DNA from: Kazachstania africana CBS 2517
Lineage: Eukaryota; Ascomycota; Saccharomycetes; Saccharomycetales; Saccharomycetaceae
Direction: 5' to 3'
Assembly (NCBI RefSeq): GCF_000304475.1
Contig: NC_018949.1
Span: 372,001-436,000, forward strand
DNA length: 64,000 bases
Shown piece after piece: positions 1 to 9,368 of the stretch. The notes beneath the pieces were generated by a model. It was not told the origin of the DNA. It saw nothing but the letters and a program-made list of their open reading frames with translations, and searched no databases. The translations under genes were made by a program, and so were the position numbers. How positions within the stretch are numbered: the first letter of the stretch is position 1; the number at the start of each line of letters is the position of its first letter.

Positions 1-477
1 GACTTAAAAGCTGAATTAAGACCATTACAATTCAAATCTATTAGAGAAATTGACGTTGCTGGTGGTAAGAAAGCTTTAGCCATCTTCGTTCCAGTCCCAT
101 CTTTAACTGGTTTCCACAAAGTTCAAACAAAATTAACTCGTGAATTAGAAAAGAAATTCCCAGATAGACATGTCATCTTCTTAGCTGAAAGAAGAATCTT
201 ACCAAAGCCAGCTAGAAACGCTAGACAAGCTCAAAAGAGACCAAGATCTAGAACTTTATCCGCTGTCCACGACAAAATCTTGGAAGACATGGTTTTCCCA
301 ACTGAAATCGTCGGTAAAAGAGTCAGATACTTAGTCGGTGGTAACAAGATCCAAAAAGTCTTATTAGATTCCAAGGATGTCCAACAAATTGACTACAAAT
401 TAGAATCTTTCCAAGCTGTTTACGCTAAATTAACTGGTAAGCAAATTGTTTTCGAAATTCCTTCCGAAACTCATTAA
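1..477 (+). CDS. RPS7: 40S ribosomal protein eS7 (Rps7), 3' part
   Basis: The open frame runs from base 1 to the TAA at 475-477 and encodes 158 residues. They match Rps7 of S. cerevisiae from about residue 33 to its C terminus; the final residues IPSETH are the same. eS7 is a small-subunit ribosomal protein needed for 18S rRNA maturation. The start codon, and the 5' intron that the S. cerevisiae RPS7 genes carry, lie outside the window, so the gene is cut by the edge and is not broken. Codon use is strongly biased to highly expressed yeast codons (AGA, TTA/TTG, GGT, GTC), as expected for a ribosomal protein. The next gene is convergent, with its stop at 589. Confidence 0.97.
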   Translation, partial: DLKAELRPLQFKSIREIDVAGGKKALAIFVPVPSLTGFHKVQTKLTRELEKKFPDRHVIFLAERRILPKPARNARQAQKRPRSRTLSAVHDKILEDMVFPTEIVGKRVRYLVGGNKIQKVLLDSKDVQQIDYKLESFQAVYAKLTGKQIVFEIPSETH

Positions 478-588
478 AATTATTAATTTAATTTTTTTAT
501 ATCATATAGTTTCCTATTAATATAATACTTTATCCAAATTCCATTTTTTCTTCACAAACGATAAATCTATATATTTACATCATATTAT

Positions 589-942
589 TTACTTGGCCAT
601 ATTTACAAAATTTTCGTACCTTAAACTTTCACTAAATGTGGCAAGCTTCTCATGCTTCCTTTCATCCAATTTTGTGACAGGAATATCGAAATATTTGAAA
701 GTACCAATGTCGCTGGCACGATCATTTACTTTTTCAGCTGATTTCTCTGCCAGTTTGACATTTCTTTTATTACTATTCATACCAACTACATACGCAGCTC
801 CTAAAACAATACCCATTATTATCGTGAACTTTATGAAATTAAGTATTCCACCGACAATTACGGCTAACCATGGACTGGCATAACTCAATAGCAGGCAACA
901 TGTGAATCCTAAAGCGAATGATGGAGTGTCAAGCTTAATCAT
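589..942 (-). CDS. Small membrane protein, YOR097C-like, function unknown
   Basis: This 117-residue frame starts at 942. Residues about 8-55 are very hydrophobic and fit two closely spaced membrane segments. A charged, Lys/Glu-rich C-terminal half follows (KLAEKSAEKVNDRASD, then KLDERKHEK). It lies between RPS7 and NUP1, the place and orientation of YOR097C in S. cerevisiae, a small protein of unknown function. I rely mainly on position and general character because I cannot recall the YOR097C sequence well enough to align it; I believe the S. cerevisiae protein is longer (about 175 residues). A shadow frame on the opposite strand overlaps it but has no support. Confidence 0.6.
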   Translation of the reverse strand: MIKLDTPSFALGFTCCLLLSYASPWLAVIVGGILNFIKFTIIMGIVLGAAYVVGMNSNKRNVKLAEKSAEKVNDRASDIGTFKYFDIPVTKLDERKHEKLATFSESLRYENFVNMAK

Positions 943-1124
943 ATCTATCTCATCTCGATCTGCTTATTTTGCCAAGCTTATTTTTTTTTCACTCTGATCG
1001 ATTGATATATTTATATTATCGCGAACTCAGTCGTAATAGTAGTAGCACTAGTAGTCGTAGTAGTATAACATGCAAAGAATGAAAATTAATATCAAATGTA
1101 AAATATACGTAATCTATATACAAT

Positions 1125-3764
1125 TCACCTCCTAGGCTGTCTCATTCTTGCCATCTTTCTTTGTGTCATGAGTCCACCAGGTTGCTGGGGTGCAGTGTTC
1201 GTTGTAACCGGTGTTTGTGCATTAAAGATGGCCGCAGGATTCACGTTTCCGCCTCCACCAAAATTTATATTTGCGGTAGCAGATGGATGGAAATTTACTT
1301 GAGGAGCTGGATTGCTACTAAACCCATCCACTGCGGGTGGGTTGAATGTGTTCCCTTGGAATACGGACTGAGCTGTATTTGGATTGGAACCATTTACACC
1401 AAAGTTGAATCCAGCGTTGTTATTTGGTTGACTAGAGAGCAATGGGTTTGCTCCACTACCATTCGCTGCACTGGATAGCAAAGGGTTTATTGATGCATTG
1501 AAAGTGTTCGCTCCATAAGTTCCACTAGTAGCAGTGCTTGAAGCAGATGTTGGGAATAGACTTTGTTGAAGGTTACCAGTACTATTTGAGGGCTTACCGA
1601 ATGAAAATCCGGGGGTAGCAGGTTGATTATCTGATTTGTTACTTCCAAAGTTGAAACTTGGTACCGCAGCAGCAGCAGTACCGGTTCCAAGAAGTGGATT
1701 ATTAGTTGAAACGGCACTAGTGCTGCCACTTGTAGGAAGTTTCTTGAATGAAAATCCTGTTGTACCAGTCTCTGCCTTCTTCTCTGGCGCTACTACAGGA
1801 GGTGGAAGTTTATTAAAGGAAAAGCCTGATGCAGGTTTATCTTGTGGTCTAGAAAATTGAAATGATGAAGCAGAGCCATTAGATGCTGTACTTATATTAT
1901 TTTCCTTGTTACCAAATGAAAACCCGCCAACAGGCACTTTAATATCGCTTATGACAGCTTCCTTTTCTACATTGGTGATGTTTGGCTTGCTAAACGAAAA
2001 GGTGGATATCTTTGCAGGGTCAGCCTTATCCCCTTGCGAGCTTGTTGTACCAAAACTGAAAGCTGGCTTAGGCTCTTCCTTTTTAACATCTGCTGGTTCA
2101 CCAAAAGAAAATGCTGGTTTAGCTTCATCAGTTTGTTTGCCAAATGAAAAAGTTGGTTTGGCCTCTTTGATAGTTGCCTCAGTAGGCATATCTTCCTTCT
2201 TTGTCGAGGGCGCGCCGAATGAGAAAGACGGTATAGCAGGTCCCTCCTCTGTTTTCTTGCCAAGACTAGCCCCAAAGGAAAAGGTTGGTTTGGTGCTAGT
2301 TTCTTCCTTATCTAGGCTTAATACAGGAACTGTCGCTTTGAGAGTTTCCTCACTTGATTTTGGGGCTCCTAATGAAAAAGAAGGTGCTGTTATTGTAGTG
2401 CTACCGGTTGTTGCAGATGTACCAAAACTGAATGCAGGCTTTGTAGTCGGAGTTTTTTCAGACAATTTAGGTTCAGTGAAAGTAGTCCTTTCGGTTGGTT
2501 CAGTAGCGCCAAAGGAGAATGATGGTATTTTTGCGTCTTCTTTCTTACCGTTTAGGCCAAATGAAATTCTAGGCTCCTCTTTCGAACCACCGTCTTTGTT
2601 GCCAGATAATGTTGATGTTAAATTTATGGAAGGCCCTTTTGGTGCTGAACGTTTTTTCCTTCTTGGTTCTTCTTTATCATCATCTTCTTCGACCTCTTGT
2701 TTTTTCGAGGTTGATACAAAGGAAAATGCTGGTTTTGTTGCCGATGTAGAGGTTTGAGACTTTGATGGTATCAAGTTTAAAGATATTTTTGGAGCTTCGG
2801 AAATCTTTTTCTCGTCAGTGGATAAAGATTTCTGTGGTTGCTGTAAGGCTTTGCCTTTATTCAGAGAGAAAGAGACTGGAGCTTTCTTTGATGGTGTTCC
2901 GGTGTCCTTGATAAAATCGAATCCCGCAGTAGGTAATACGACCTTCGAACTAGTGGCTATGTTTTTGACGGGTTCCTTTAATGCGATCTTTGATTTGACA
3001 AGCGGTTTAACGCCATTTATTAAAAGCTTTTTCTGAGCACCTGAAAGGCTAGAATCACCTGCTTTCGTCTCCAAACCATTAATATTTGTATTTAAACGAA
3101 TTGTGAGTCCAGCATCTTTTTGTTCATTCGTAACAGGTTTCTTCTCCGGAATACTATCATATTCAGAGAGATCGTATTCAAAACTACCTGACCATTTAAT
3201 ACCTTGAGTTTTCCTCCTTGTATTTACATTTTGGGAGGAAGCTATGCTTTTCAAATGCGACGATCTCGCTGGTTTCTTTATCGGAGATGGCGTAACAGAT
3301 TTATGGTACAAGACAGTATCATTACCTTGTATTTCAGAATCGTCACCAATTGACATCAACGACGTAGAGTGGCGCGTCACAAAATTCCTATCGTTCATAC
3401 GTCTTAAAAACTGTTTTTGTCTCAATAACCTCAACCGCTGTATTGGAAGAATTGGTAGTACCGGTGGTCTGAAATCCGAACCTGTTTCGTAGAGTATCAA
3501 CGTATCCCTTTCAGGGTTTACTGTGGAAATAGTGTCCTGCTTCCTTCTTCTCTTGACCTCGATGGATCCTGCGCGATTGGAGCTCTGTACACTGTCAACC
3601 TCTTTAACAGACTCAGGTATCTCATCCATATTTGTATCATTATTTCTATTGTTGTTGAAAAAATTAATTATAGAGGATGAAATTGATCTTTTTCTTGTGT
3701 TTGAGAGGCGACGACGGAGTCCTATATGGCCCTGTCCCGCATTTGACACCGATGCAGTAGTCAT
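1125..3764 (-). CDS. NUP1: Nuclear pore FG-nucleoporin Nup1
   Basis: The 879-residue protein is an FxFG nucleoporin of the nuclear basket, which binds karyopherins during import. Visible parts: a basic N terminus (clusters at 16-27 and 71-75) resembling the membrane-binding and NLS region of Nup1; a conserved block LPILPIQRLRLLR at 103-115; the motif GFDFIKDTGTPSKK near 280; then about 550 residues with nine FSFG repeats and many FSF, FNFG and ISFG variants in Lys/Ser/Thr-rich spacers; and a basic end, RKMARMRQPRR. All of these occur in the same order in S. cerevisiae Nup1 (about 1076 residues), so this copy mainly has fewer repeats. The gene is divergent from KTR1, as in S. cerevisiae. The long antisense frames over it are products of the repeats. 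Confidence 0.95.
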   Translation of the reverse strand: MTTASVSNAGQGHIGLRRRLSNTRKRSISSSIINFFNNNRNNDTNMDEIPESVKEVDSVQSSNRAGSIEVKRRRKQDTISTVNPERDTLILYETGSDFRPPVLPILPIQRLRLLRQKQFLRRMNDRNFVTRHSTSLMSIGDDSEIQGNDTVLYHKSVTPSPIKKPARSSHLKSIASSQNVNTRRKTQGIKWSGSFEYDLSEYDSIPEKKPVTNEQKDAGLTIRLNTNINGLETKAGDSSLSGAQKKLLINGVKPLVKSKIALKEPVKNIATSSKVVLPTAGFDFIKDTGTPSKKAPVSFSLNKGKALQQPQKSLSTDEKKISEAPKISLNLIPSKSQTSTSATKPAFSFVSTSKKQEVEEDDDKEEPRRKKRSAPKGPSINLTSTLSGNKDGGSKEEPRISFGLNGKKEDAKIPSFSFGATEPTERTTFTEPKLSEKTPTTKPAFSFGTSATTGSTTITAPSFSLGAPKSSEETLKATVPVLSLDKEETSTKPTFSFGASLGKKTEEGPAIPSFSFGAPSTKKEDMPTEATIKEAKPTFSFGKQTDEAKPAFSFGEPADVKKEEPKPAFSFGTTSSQGDKADPAKISTFSFSKPNITNVEKEAVISDIKVPVGGFSFGNKENNISTASNGSASSFQFSRPQDKPASGFSFNKLPPPVVAPEKKAETGTTGFSFKKLPTSGSTSAVSTNNPLLGTGTAAAAVPSFNFGSNKSDNQPATPGFSFGKPSNSTGNLQQSLFPTSASSTATSGTYGANTFNASINPLLSSAANGSGANPLLSSQPNNNAGFNFGVNGSNPNTAQSVFQGNTFNPPAVDGFSSNPAPQVNFHPSATANINFGGGGNVNPAAIFNAQTPVTTNTAPQQPGGLMTQRKMARMRQPRR

Positions 3765-4281
3765 AGTACTATTGATTCTATCACTTGTAGTATTGTGTTA
3801 GAAGTGATGATGATGATGATGATGTTTATTATTCACTTAAGATGTTAGAAAAGAAAAAAAATATCCGACCAAAAAAAAAAGAGCCAGAGCCAACCCTAAC
3901 CCTACCCCGACCATCCATGTAGCAAAAATACATCAACTACAAATAAGACCTAATATAACCGTTAGGGTTGGGCAGACAGCCAATCATCACCTCAAAACGT
4001 TGAGGGTAACGACGAGCTACGCGTGAAAAATAGAGATCTTCTTCCGCTGGCTTTCCTTTTTGGAATTTTTGGTGCAAATCAGCCTTCGAGAAACGGATAA
4101 TCTGAGAAAGCTTGAACGATTAGTGCTCGAACTCAGTTGGAAAAAGACAGCAACGCAAGTTTTTGTTTTTTGTATAAAGCACAGGCCATATACACAGAAA
4201 TAAGCAGCGTCAATAGTTGGATTTTCTTGCATTACTGGTAAATCACTCGTATACTTTCATCGAACTTTTGGCAATCTAATC
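3765..4281. promoter_or_regulatory. NUP1-KTR1 divergent promoter with Tbf1-type sites and a GAT microsatellite
   Basis: This 517-base intergenic stretch serves two divergent genes. It holds a GAT trinucleotide run near 3804-3824, two A-rich tracts (3853-3881), a telomere-like AACCCTAA at 3892-3899 followed by CCCTACCCC, and the reverse motif TTAGGGTT at 3962-3969. ARCCCTAA is the known recognition sequence of the general regulatory factor Tbf1. The pair is inverted and about 70 bases apart. An ACGCGT (MCB-type) hexamer lies near 4019. No gene is visible. Confidence 0.55.
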
Positions 4282-5397
4282 ATGGCAAAGATTTCTATAC
4301 CTCCTGGTAAAGAAGCTCGTTTCAAAAAGATTGGTATCGTACTAGTGACTTTATTAACGCTGTACATCCTATATAGCGGCGCATCAGTAAGCAACACTGG
4401 TGTTAGAGTTGCTAAATCTGGTAAAAGGGAAAAAGCTACTTTTGTCACTTTAGCACGTAATCAAGATCTTTATTCTTTAGCTTCTACAATTAAAAATGTC
4501 GAAGATAGATTCAATCACCAATACAACTATGACTGGGTTTTTCTTAACGATGCTGATTTTACGGAGGAATTTAAAGAAGTTACCTCTAGATTGGTAAGTG
4601 GTACCACTAAATACGGTAAAGTTCCTAAGGAACACTGGTCTTACCCAGAATGGATTGACCAAAATAAAGCTGCTGAAACAAGACAAAAAATGAAGGAAGA
4701 AAAGGTCATTTATGGTGATTCTGTTTCCTACAGACATATGTGTAGATTTGAGTCTGGTTTCTTCTACAAACATCCCTTATTAGATGATTATGACTGGTAT
4801 TGGAGAGTTGAACCTGATGTCAAATTCCATTGTGATATCAATTATGATGTTTTTAGATTTATGAGAGAAAACGGCAAAAAGTATGGTTTTACCATTTCTT
4901 TAAGAGAATATGACGCTACCATTCGAACTTTATGGCCTACTACTGTCAAATTCATGAATGACCATCCACAATTTATTCATGAAAACAACATGATGGATTT
5001 CATCAGTGATGATGGTGGCCTTTCATACAATCTATGCCATTTCTGGTCCAATTTCGAAATTGGTTCATTGGATTTCTTGAGAAGTCATGCTTATAATTCT
5101 TATTTCGATTATTTGGATAAAGCAGGTGGATTTTTCTATGAAAGATGGGGTGATGCACCAGTTCATTCAATTGCTGCTGCACTTTTCTTAGATCGTAATG
5201 AAATTCATCATTTCAGTGATATTGGCTACTACCATATTCCTTTCAGTGCATGCCCATTAGATCCAGTCACTAGATTCGAAGGTAAATGTAGTTGTAATCC
5301 AAAGCAAGATTTTACATGGAATGGATATTCCTGTGCTTCTAAATTTTACACTGTTAATAACATGAAGAAACCAGAGGGCTGGCAAGAATTAGCTTGA
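4282..5397 (+). CDS. KTR1: Alpha-1,2-mannosyltransferase Ktr1 (GT15 family)
   Basis: The 371-residue type II Golgi membrane protein extends O-linked and N-linked glycans with alpha-1,2-mannose from GDP-mannose. A short basic cytoplasmic tail (1-16) precedes one membrane anchor (about 17-33) and a lumenal GT15 catalytic domain. Family motifs are present: [35 protein letters not shown], and [15 protein letters not shown] with the Glu used as catalytic residue or Mn ligand in this family. Length is close to S. cerevisiae Ktr1 (393). Its place between NUP1 and CRC1 matches YOR099W, which favours KTR1 over the other KRE2/MNT1 paralogs. Confidence 0.93.
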   Translation: MAKISIPPGKEARFKKIGIVLVTLLTLYILYSGASVSNTGVRVAKSGKREKATFVTLARNQDLYSLASTIKNVEDRFNHQYNYDWVFLNDADFTEEFKEVTSRLVSGTTKYGKVPKEHWSYPEWIDQNKAAETRQKMKEEKVIYGDSVSYRHMCRFESGFFYKHPLLDDYDWYWRVEPDVKFHCDINYDVFRFMRENGKKYGFTISLREYDATIRTLWPTTVKFMNDHPQFIHENNMMDFISDDGGLSYNLCHFWSNFEIGSLDFLRSHAYNSYFDYLDKAGGFFYERWGDAPVHSIAAALFLDRNEIHHFSDIGYYHIPFSACPLDPVTRFEGKCSCNPKQDFTWNGYSCASKFYTVNNMKKPEGWQELA

Positions 5398-5449
5398 GTG
5401 GTGCGTACATCTCTTTTTCTTTTCAATGCAAAGTTAAGTATATATTTAT

Positions 5450-6382
5450 TCAGATGTTATATCTTTTAAAAAATGAATGTGTCAACTCGACGCCTAAAAA
5501 TGTAGCTGCATTTGCAGGAAATGATCTCAATAAGGCGGGACCCAAACCCGGGAAAAACCCTTTTATACCACCTCTTGATGAATATATCTCTCTGGTGGCA
5601 TTAATCATTGATTGTTTTGTAGATGACGCTTGTAATTTAGTCTTTATTGTATCAATGGGGAAAACAACGAGCCACATTGACATACCAGCAATCCCCCCGG
5701 CAAGACAAATGTTCTTCACACTCAATTGATCACTTTCTTTATTCAATTTTTTCTTAACAACCTCATATGATGCAAAATACAAAGCACTACCTGGACCATC
5801 TCTTGCTAACGTTGCTAACGAACCTTTGAAAAGAGAAGTGATCCCACCATCATGTAAGATCTTAGAAGCGGCTGTAGCGACACTCTGCTTATTTTTTGAA
5901 GTTTGCAAAACGACTTTAATTCTTTCCGTGGGCGCCGTAATTAGAGTTGTTGGAATGGCACTAATGAACCCAGCACCGGCCATCTGTGAAGTGGACAGAT
6001 TTGTCAAATAATTATTATTGTAACTGACTATTTTCTTACCGACATCGTAACCCCAAAATGAGACGGCAAAGATTGGCGTCACTCCCAACAATGGTGGTAT
6101 GACACCTTTGTAAAAGTTTCTTACCAAATTAATGGGGAACAACCCATGACCTTTTGAATTACTCCAAATTTGCAAAACTGCGTCTTTAGCGTTGATTGCT
6201 TGACCATTCTGACATCTGACTTTAACCAAATCGAAAGGATGTCCCGTGGCAACGGCTGACACGCCACCGACACCGCCTGCAGCCAGAGATTTGAAATTCT
6301 CCATTATTGAGGACCCAGTTTCATGAATCAAAGAATCGTTTTCCTCATTCAAGATTGCAGTGTCTGAAGTATCTGAGGACAT
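5450..6382 (-). CDS. CRC1: Mitochondrial acyl-carnitine carrier Crc1
   Basis: The protein of 310 residues belongs to the mitochondrial carrier family and exchanges carnitine and acylcarnitine across the inner membrane, linking peroxisomal beta-oxidation to mitochondria. Three carrier signatures mark the three repeats: HPFDLVKVR, APTERIKVV and FPIDTIKTK. In the second repeat Thr-Glu-Arg replaces the usual Asp-x-x-Lys pattern, as in the carnitine carrier subgroup. I place the start at 6382 (MSSDTSD); the open frame continues upstream to 6454, but that extension is Cys-rich and unlike the family. S. cerevisiae Crc1 has about 327 residues. It is convergent with KTR1 (53 bases apart) and divergent from RAS, matching YOR100C. 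Confidence 0.92.
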   Translation of the reverse strand: MSSDTSDTAILNEENDSLIHETGSSIMENFKSLAAGGVGGVSAVATGHPFDLVKVRCQNGQAINAKDAVLQIWSNSKGHGLFPINLVRNFYKGVIPPLLGVTPIFAVSFWGYDVGKKIVSYNNNYLTNLSTSQMAGAGFISAIPTTLITAPTERIKVVLQTSKNKQSVATAASKILHDGGITSLFKGSLATLARDGPGSALYFASYEVVKKKLNKESDQLSVKNICLAGGIAGMSMWLVVFPIDTIKTKLQASSTKQSMINATREIYSSRGGIKGFFPGLGPALLRSFPANAATFLGVELTHSFFKRYNI

Positions 6383-7032
6383 TGTATTACCGAATACCAA
6401 GATGGGGAAAGGTGCTAATCCACAGATATGCGTCTCAAGAAAACTGCCACACACAAACCTTTCTTTATATACCTTTCACCAGTCTTAAGCACATCTACCT
6501 GTATATACATATATATACTTATCTATACGTGCACTTCCTTTGAGAGGCCCGTTAAACCGGGGAGGGACACTTTACGTTAATTTGATTGTGGGTATCGGCG
6601 GCGAAGGCAGCGGCAATTAACAAAAAACAATCACGTGATAACCCCGTGGAATACTCCAGGGCTAGAAATAACGCATTGCTAGGGTAAATTTTCAAACTGT
6701 GCCGATGAGCGGTATTCCGGTCGGAATCAGCATAGGGCTGGATGTCGGTAAATCAGGGTTCTATCAATCACGTGTTTTCAATGGGAGGAAAAGCTAATTT
6801 TTTTTTTTTTTTTTTTTTCCTTTCCCTTTTGCATTTACAGATAAAAATATATTATTTGAACATATTCTGTTGCATTATATAATACTTGAAAGCATACCAT
6901 ACAACAGGGATTTCTTATTACTGAAATAATCTTTCAAGTAAAAGTATACCACGATCTTTTTGATAAAGAAACAGGATAAAAGTTTGCGGCTTTTTTTTTG
7001 TCAATTGAGACGTACGAAGGATTCTAACAAGC
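6383..7032. promoter_or_regulatory. CRC1-RAS divergent promoter: Cbf1-type sites, palindrome, poly(T)
   Basis: This 650-base region has two ATCACGTG boxes (6630-6637 and 6767-6774), which match the Cbf1 site RTCACRTG. Between them are a 14-base inverted repeat with arms ATTCCG/CGGAAT (6714-6727), of CCG..CGG zinc-cluster type, and a PAC-like CGATGAGC (6703-6710). A CCCG/CGGG inverted pair lies at 6548-6561. A run of 22 T residues (6798-6819) lies about 215 bases before the RAS start and is a typical nucleosome-excluding element. No gene is visible. Confidence 0.5.
6798..6819. repeat. Poly(dT) tract upstream of RAS
   Basis: Twenty-two consecutive T residues, a nucleosome-disfavouring promoter element typical of constitutive yeast genes. 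Confidence 0.85.
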
Positions 7033-7989
7033 ATGTCCTTGAATAAGTCCAATATAAGAGAATACAAGCTAGTCGTTGTTGGTGGCGGTGGTGTAGGTAA
7101 ATCCGCATTGACTATTCAATTGATTCATTCACATTTCGTAGACGAATATGATCCCACCATTGAGGATTCGTATAGGAAACAAGTCGTGATAGATAATAAA
7201 GTCACAATTTTAGATATTCTAGATACTGCTGGTCAAGAAGAATACTCCGCTATGAGAGAACAGTACATGAGAACAGGTGAGGGTTTCTTACTCGTATATT
7301 CTGTCACTTCGAGAACTTCTTTCGAAGAATTGATGACTTACTATCAACAAATTCAAAGAGTTAAAGACTCTGATTACATCCCTGTGGTCATTGTAGGTAA
7401 TAAATCCGATCTAGAAGATGAAAGACAGGTCTCATACGAAGATGGTCAACATATTGCAACACAAATGAACGCACCTTTCTTGGAAACTTCTGCCAAGCAG
7501 GCAATTAACGTCGAAGAAGCTTTCTATAGTCTTGTGCGTCTTGTTAGGGATGATGGTGGCAAATACAACAAGAAAAATGTGGAAACTGAAAATGATATCA
7601 ATTATGAACAGTTTTCCACTGTGAAAGATACTAATCAACAATTAAATGCTCCTGATAGTACAGGTCGCACTCATATAGGCCCTGGTGGCTCACATGTATT
7701 AAAAAATGTCCAAAACCCACAAGATAATTTTACAAATATTCAACAAACTTCTGATAATATAACCAATGACGATATGAATAACTTACCACAAGACGCCAAT
7801 GCCACATTACAAGCTCCTCAAGTACAGCCCTTACCACAACAGGCAGATGCGTCCAATGCACAAACTGACGCCGGCGGAAGAGTCTCAAATGTAAGTAAAC
7901 AAGCAAGAGTCAATCAATCAACTAAACCGACTGCTTCAGATAATGCAGCCAAGAAATCTTCGGGTGGTGGCTGTTGTGTGATCGTATAG
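7033..7989 (+). CDS. RAS1: Ras GTPase (RAS1/RAS2 ortholog)
   Basis: This 318-residue small GTPase activates adenylate cyclase in the nutrient-sensing cAMP-PKA pathway at the plasma membrane. All G motifs are intact: P-loop GGGGVGKS (17-24), effector loop [19 protein letters not shown] (64-70), NKSD (123-126) and ETSAK (151-155). The P-loop has the normal yeast Gly at the position equivalent to human Gly12. A variable, Asn/Gln-rich region of about 130 residues follows, as in yeast Ras proteins. The C terminus is SGGGCCVIV: a palmitoylatable Cys followed by a CaaX box CVIV. Val in the last position is unusual (S. cerevisiae has CIIC or CIIS). The flanking CRC1 and PIN2 genes place it at the RAS1 locus, but RAS1 and RAS2 are ohnologs. 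Confidence 0.95.
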   Translation: MSLNKSNIREYKLVVVGGGGVGKSALTIQLIHSHFVDEYDPTIEDSYRKQVVIDNKVTILDILDTAGQEEYSAMREQYMRTGEGFLLVYSVTSRTSFEELMTYYQQIQRVKDSDYIPVVIVGNKSDLEDERQVSYEDGQHIATQMNAPFLETSAKQAINVEEAFYSLVRLVRDDGGKYNKKNVETENDINYEQFSTVKDTNQQLNAPDSTGRTHIGPGGSHVLKNVQNPQDNFTNIQQTSDNITNDDMNNLPQDANATLQAPQVQPLPQQADASNAQTDAGGRVSNVSKQARVNQSTKPTASDNAAKKSSGGGCCVIV

Positions 7990-8215
7990 GTGGGCCTCCA
8001 CGGGTCCAACGATGTCTTGTGTCTAATCCATCCCTACACGTTATATATTTTCTGTATAATTCTCTGTATTTAACCAACACTCTTTTTCCTCTCCTTCCCG
8101 TTCTAAAATTAGATCAATTTTTCGAGAAAAGTTTCATAAATTTAACGAGATGTCAAATATATAATTAACCACATTCATCAAAGTAAATCAGTTTTGAAGC
8201 CGCATAAGGGTAAGA

Positions 8216-9157
8216 ATGCTCGTATGTAAAGTGACACAGAGTCTGGGACTCAATGAAAGAAGTGTCAAAGAGGATTTAGAAAGTTTCAAGAGTTGGGATA
8301 CCTGTATGGATGATAAAGCATGTAAGATAGTCGCAATTGTAGGTATTGTACTAGCCTGTATTGTTGTAATCTGGCTAATTGGGTCGCTTTTAACGTGTTT
8401 TAGACAAGGCGTAGGTGGGATATGTGAATTTATTTGTTGGTGTTCATCCTGCTACAAGAATAGATCAAATCAAAATGTCAATCAAGCTTATCAACCTGCG
8501 CAACCTGTGGGTTCGTATGAACCTGCAACGATAATATATCAACCAGTCCAACCTCCTCAATCTATGTACAGCAATGATAAGAATGACGGTTATTACAACG
8601 AATACGGTAATAATGGAAGTAACGACGTGTTCGAGTTGGAACAAACTATAGATCTGGATGCACAGAAGCAGATACAAAGGGACAAAGAAGAAGAGTTAGC
8701 AAGGCAACAAGAGCTTGAATTACAAAGAGAGGCTGAAGAGCAAAGAAAACAAGAACAACAACAAGAACTCGAGAGGGAGAAACAGATTCAAAAAGAAAAT
8801 CTTCTAAGAAGACAAGAAGAAATTAAGAGACAGATAGAAGTTCAACGTGCTCAATTCGATACTAGAAGACAAGTTAATATACCTGGAGGTGAACCGAATG
8901 ATGACCGCAGAAATACTTTTATTGAAATGGCCAGTCCACAGAGCGCGATACCGTCCTATCCTCAACAGCAATATATGGGTAAGATAACGCCATTACAGCC
9001 AGCTGCAGCACACAGTAATAGCCCAACATCATATCAACAAACGTACACGAGTCCAGACGCAATGCATCAGCAGCAAATGTACACTCAAAGCAACTCAAAC
9101 TCTAACGCACCTTACCCAACTGACGACTATATTCCAAAAACTCACAACTATTATTAA
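8216..9157 (+). CDS. PIN2: Pin2-like membrane protein with Q/N-rich tail
   Basis: The 313-residue protein matches S. cerevisiae Pin2 (YOR104W) in its N-terminal core: SWDTCMDDKACKI, then one membrane segment (about 38-62), followed by TCFRQGV and a Cys-rich FICWCSSC stretch. Pin2 is an exomer-dependent plasma membrane protein with a prion-like cytoplasmic tail that can induce [PSI+]. Here residues 145-230 form a highly charged Glu/Gln/Arg region likely to be a coiled coil, and the rest is Gln/Asn/Ser/Tyr-rich, ending in HNYY (S. cerevisiae ends in DRYY). The long Glu/Gln/Arg helix is more prominent than I recall for S. cerevisiae Pin2. OST2, which sits next to PIN2 in S. cerevisiae, is absent. 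Confidence 0.87.
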   Translation: MLVCKVTQSLGLNERSVKEDLESFKSWDTCMDDKACKIVAIVGIVLACIVVIWLIGSLLTCFRQGVGGICEFICWCSSCYKNRSNQNVNQAYQPAQPVGSYEPATIIYQPVQPPQSMYSNDKNDGYYNEYGNNGSNDVFELEQTIDLDAQKQIQRDKEEELARQQELELQREAEEQRKQEQQQELEREKQIQKENLLRRQEEIKRQIEVQRAQFDTRRQVNIPGGEPNDDRRNTFIEMASPQSAIPSYPQQQYMGKITPLQPAAAHSNSPTSYQQTYTSPDAMHQQQMYTQSNSNSNAPYPTDDYIPKTHNYY

Positions 9158-9242
9158 TGGATAGACTTTCATAGCGGTTTACTAGCGTAACATCCTGAAT
9201 TGTTATATAGAGTAATTGAATGTGCATTCATTATTAAAGGTT

Positions 9243-9263
9243 TATATATATATATATATATAT
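9243..9263. repeat. (TA)n microsatellite
   Basis: About ten TA dinucleotides occur in the PIN2-VAM3 intergenic region, about 105 bases before the VAM3 start. It may act as a TATA-like promoter element or as the UA-rich 3'-end signal of PIN2. Confidence 0.7.
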
Positions 9264-9368
9264 TTCTTGGTGGAAAGTACGGGCCACTACGAGCAAAAAA
9301 AAACAAAAACATCTACAATTTTATTGCTAGTATGTGGAAATCAGTAGTCTGAGAAAGTCACTAGCCAC

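Noticed and set aside
1906..2757. 283-codon open frame on the plus strand inside NUP1
   Set aside because: It is the antisense of the FSFG repeat region; its repetitive Glu/Asn/Lys and Pro pattern mirrors the FG repeats, and NUP1 is clearly the real gene.
3890..3910. Telomere repeat remnant
   Set aside because: Only about two CCCTAA-like units, of vertebrate type and not of the irregular yeast telomere type; better explained as Tbf1 sites.
6383..6454. N-terminal extension of Crc1
   Set aside because: Cys- and Phe-rich and not typical of carriers; MSSDTSD at 6382 gives the family length.
6630..6774. Possible point centromere (two CDEI-like ATCACGTG boxes)
   Set aside because: The 129 bases between them are not AT-rich and no CDEIII-like TTCCGAA element lies at the required distance; Cbf1 promoter sites are more likely.
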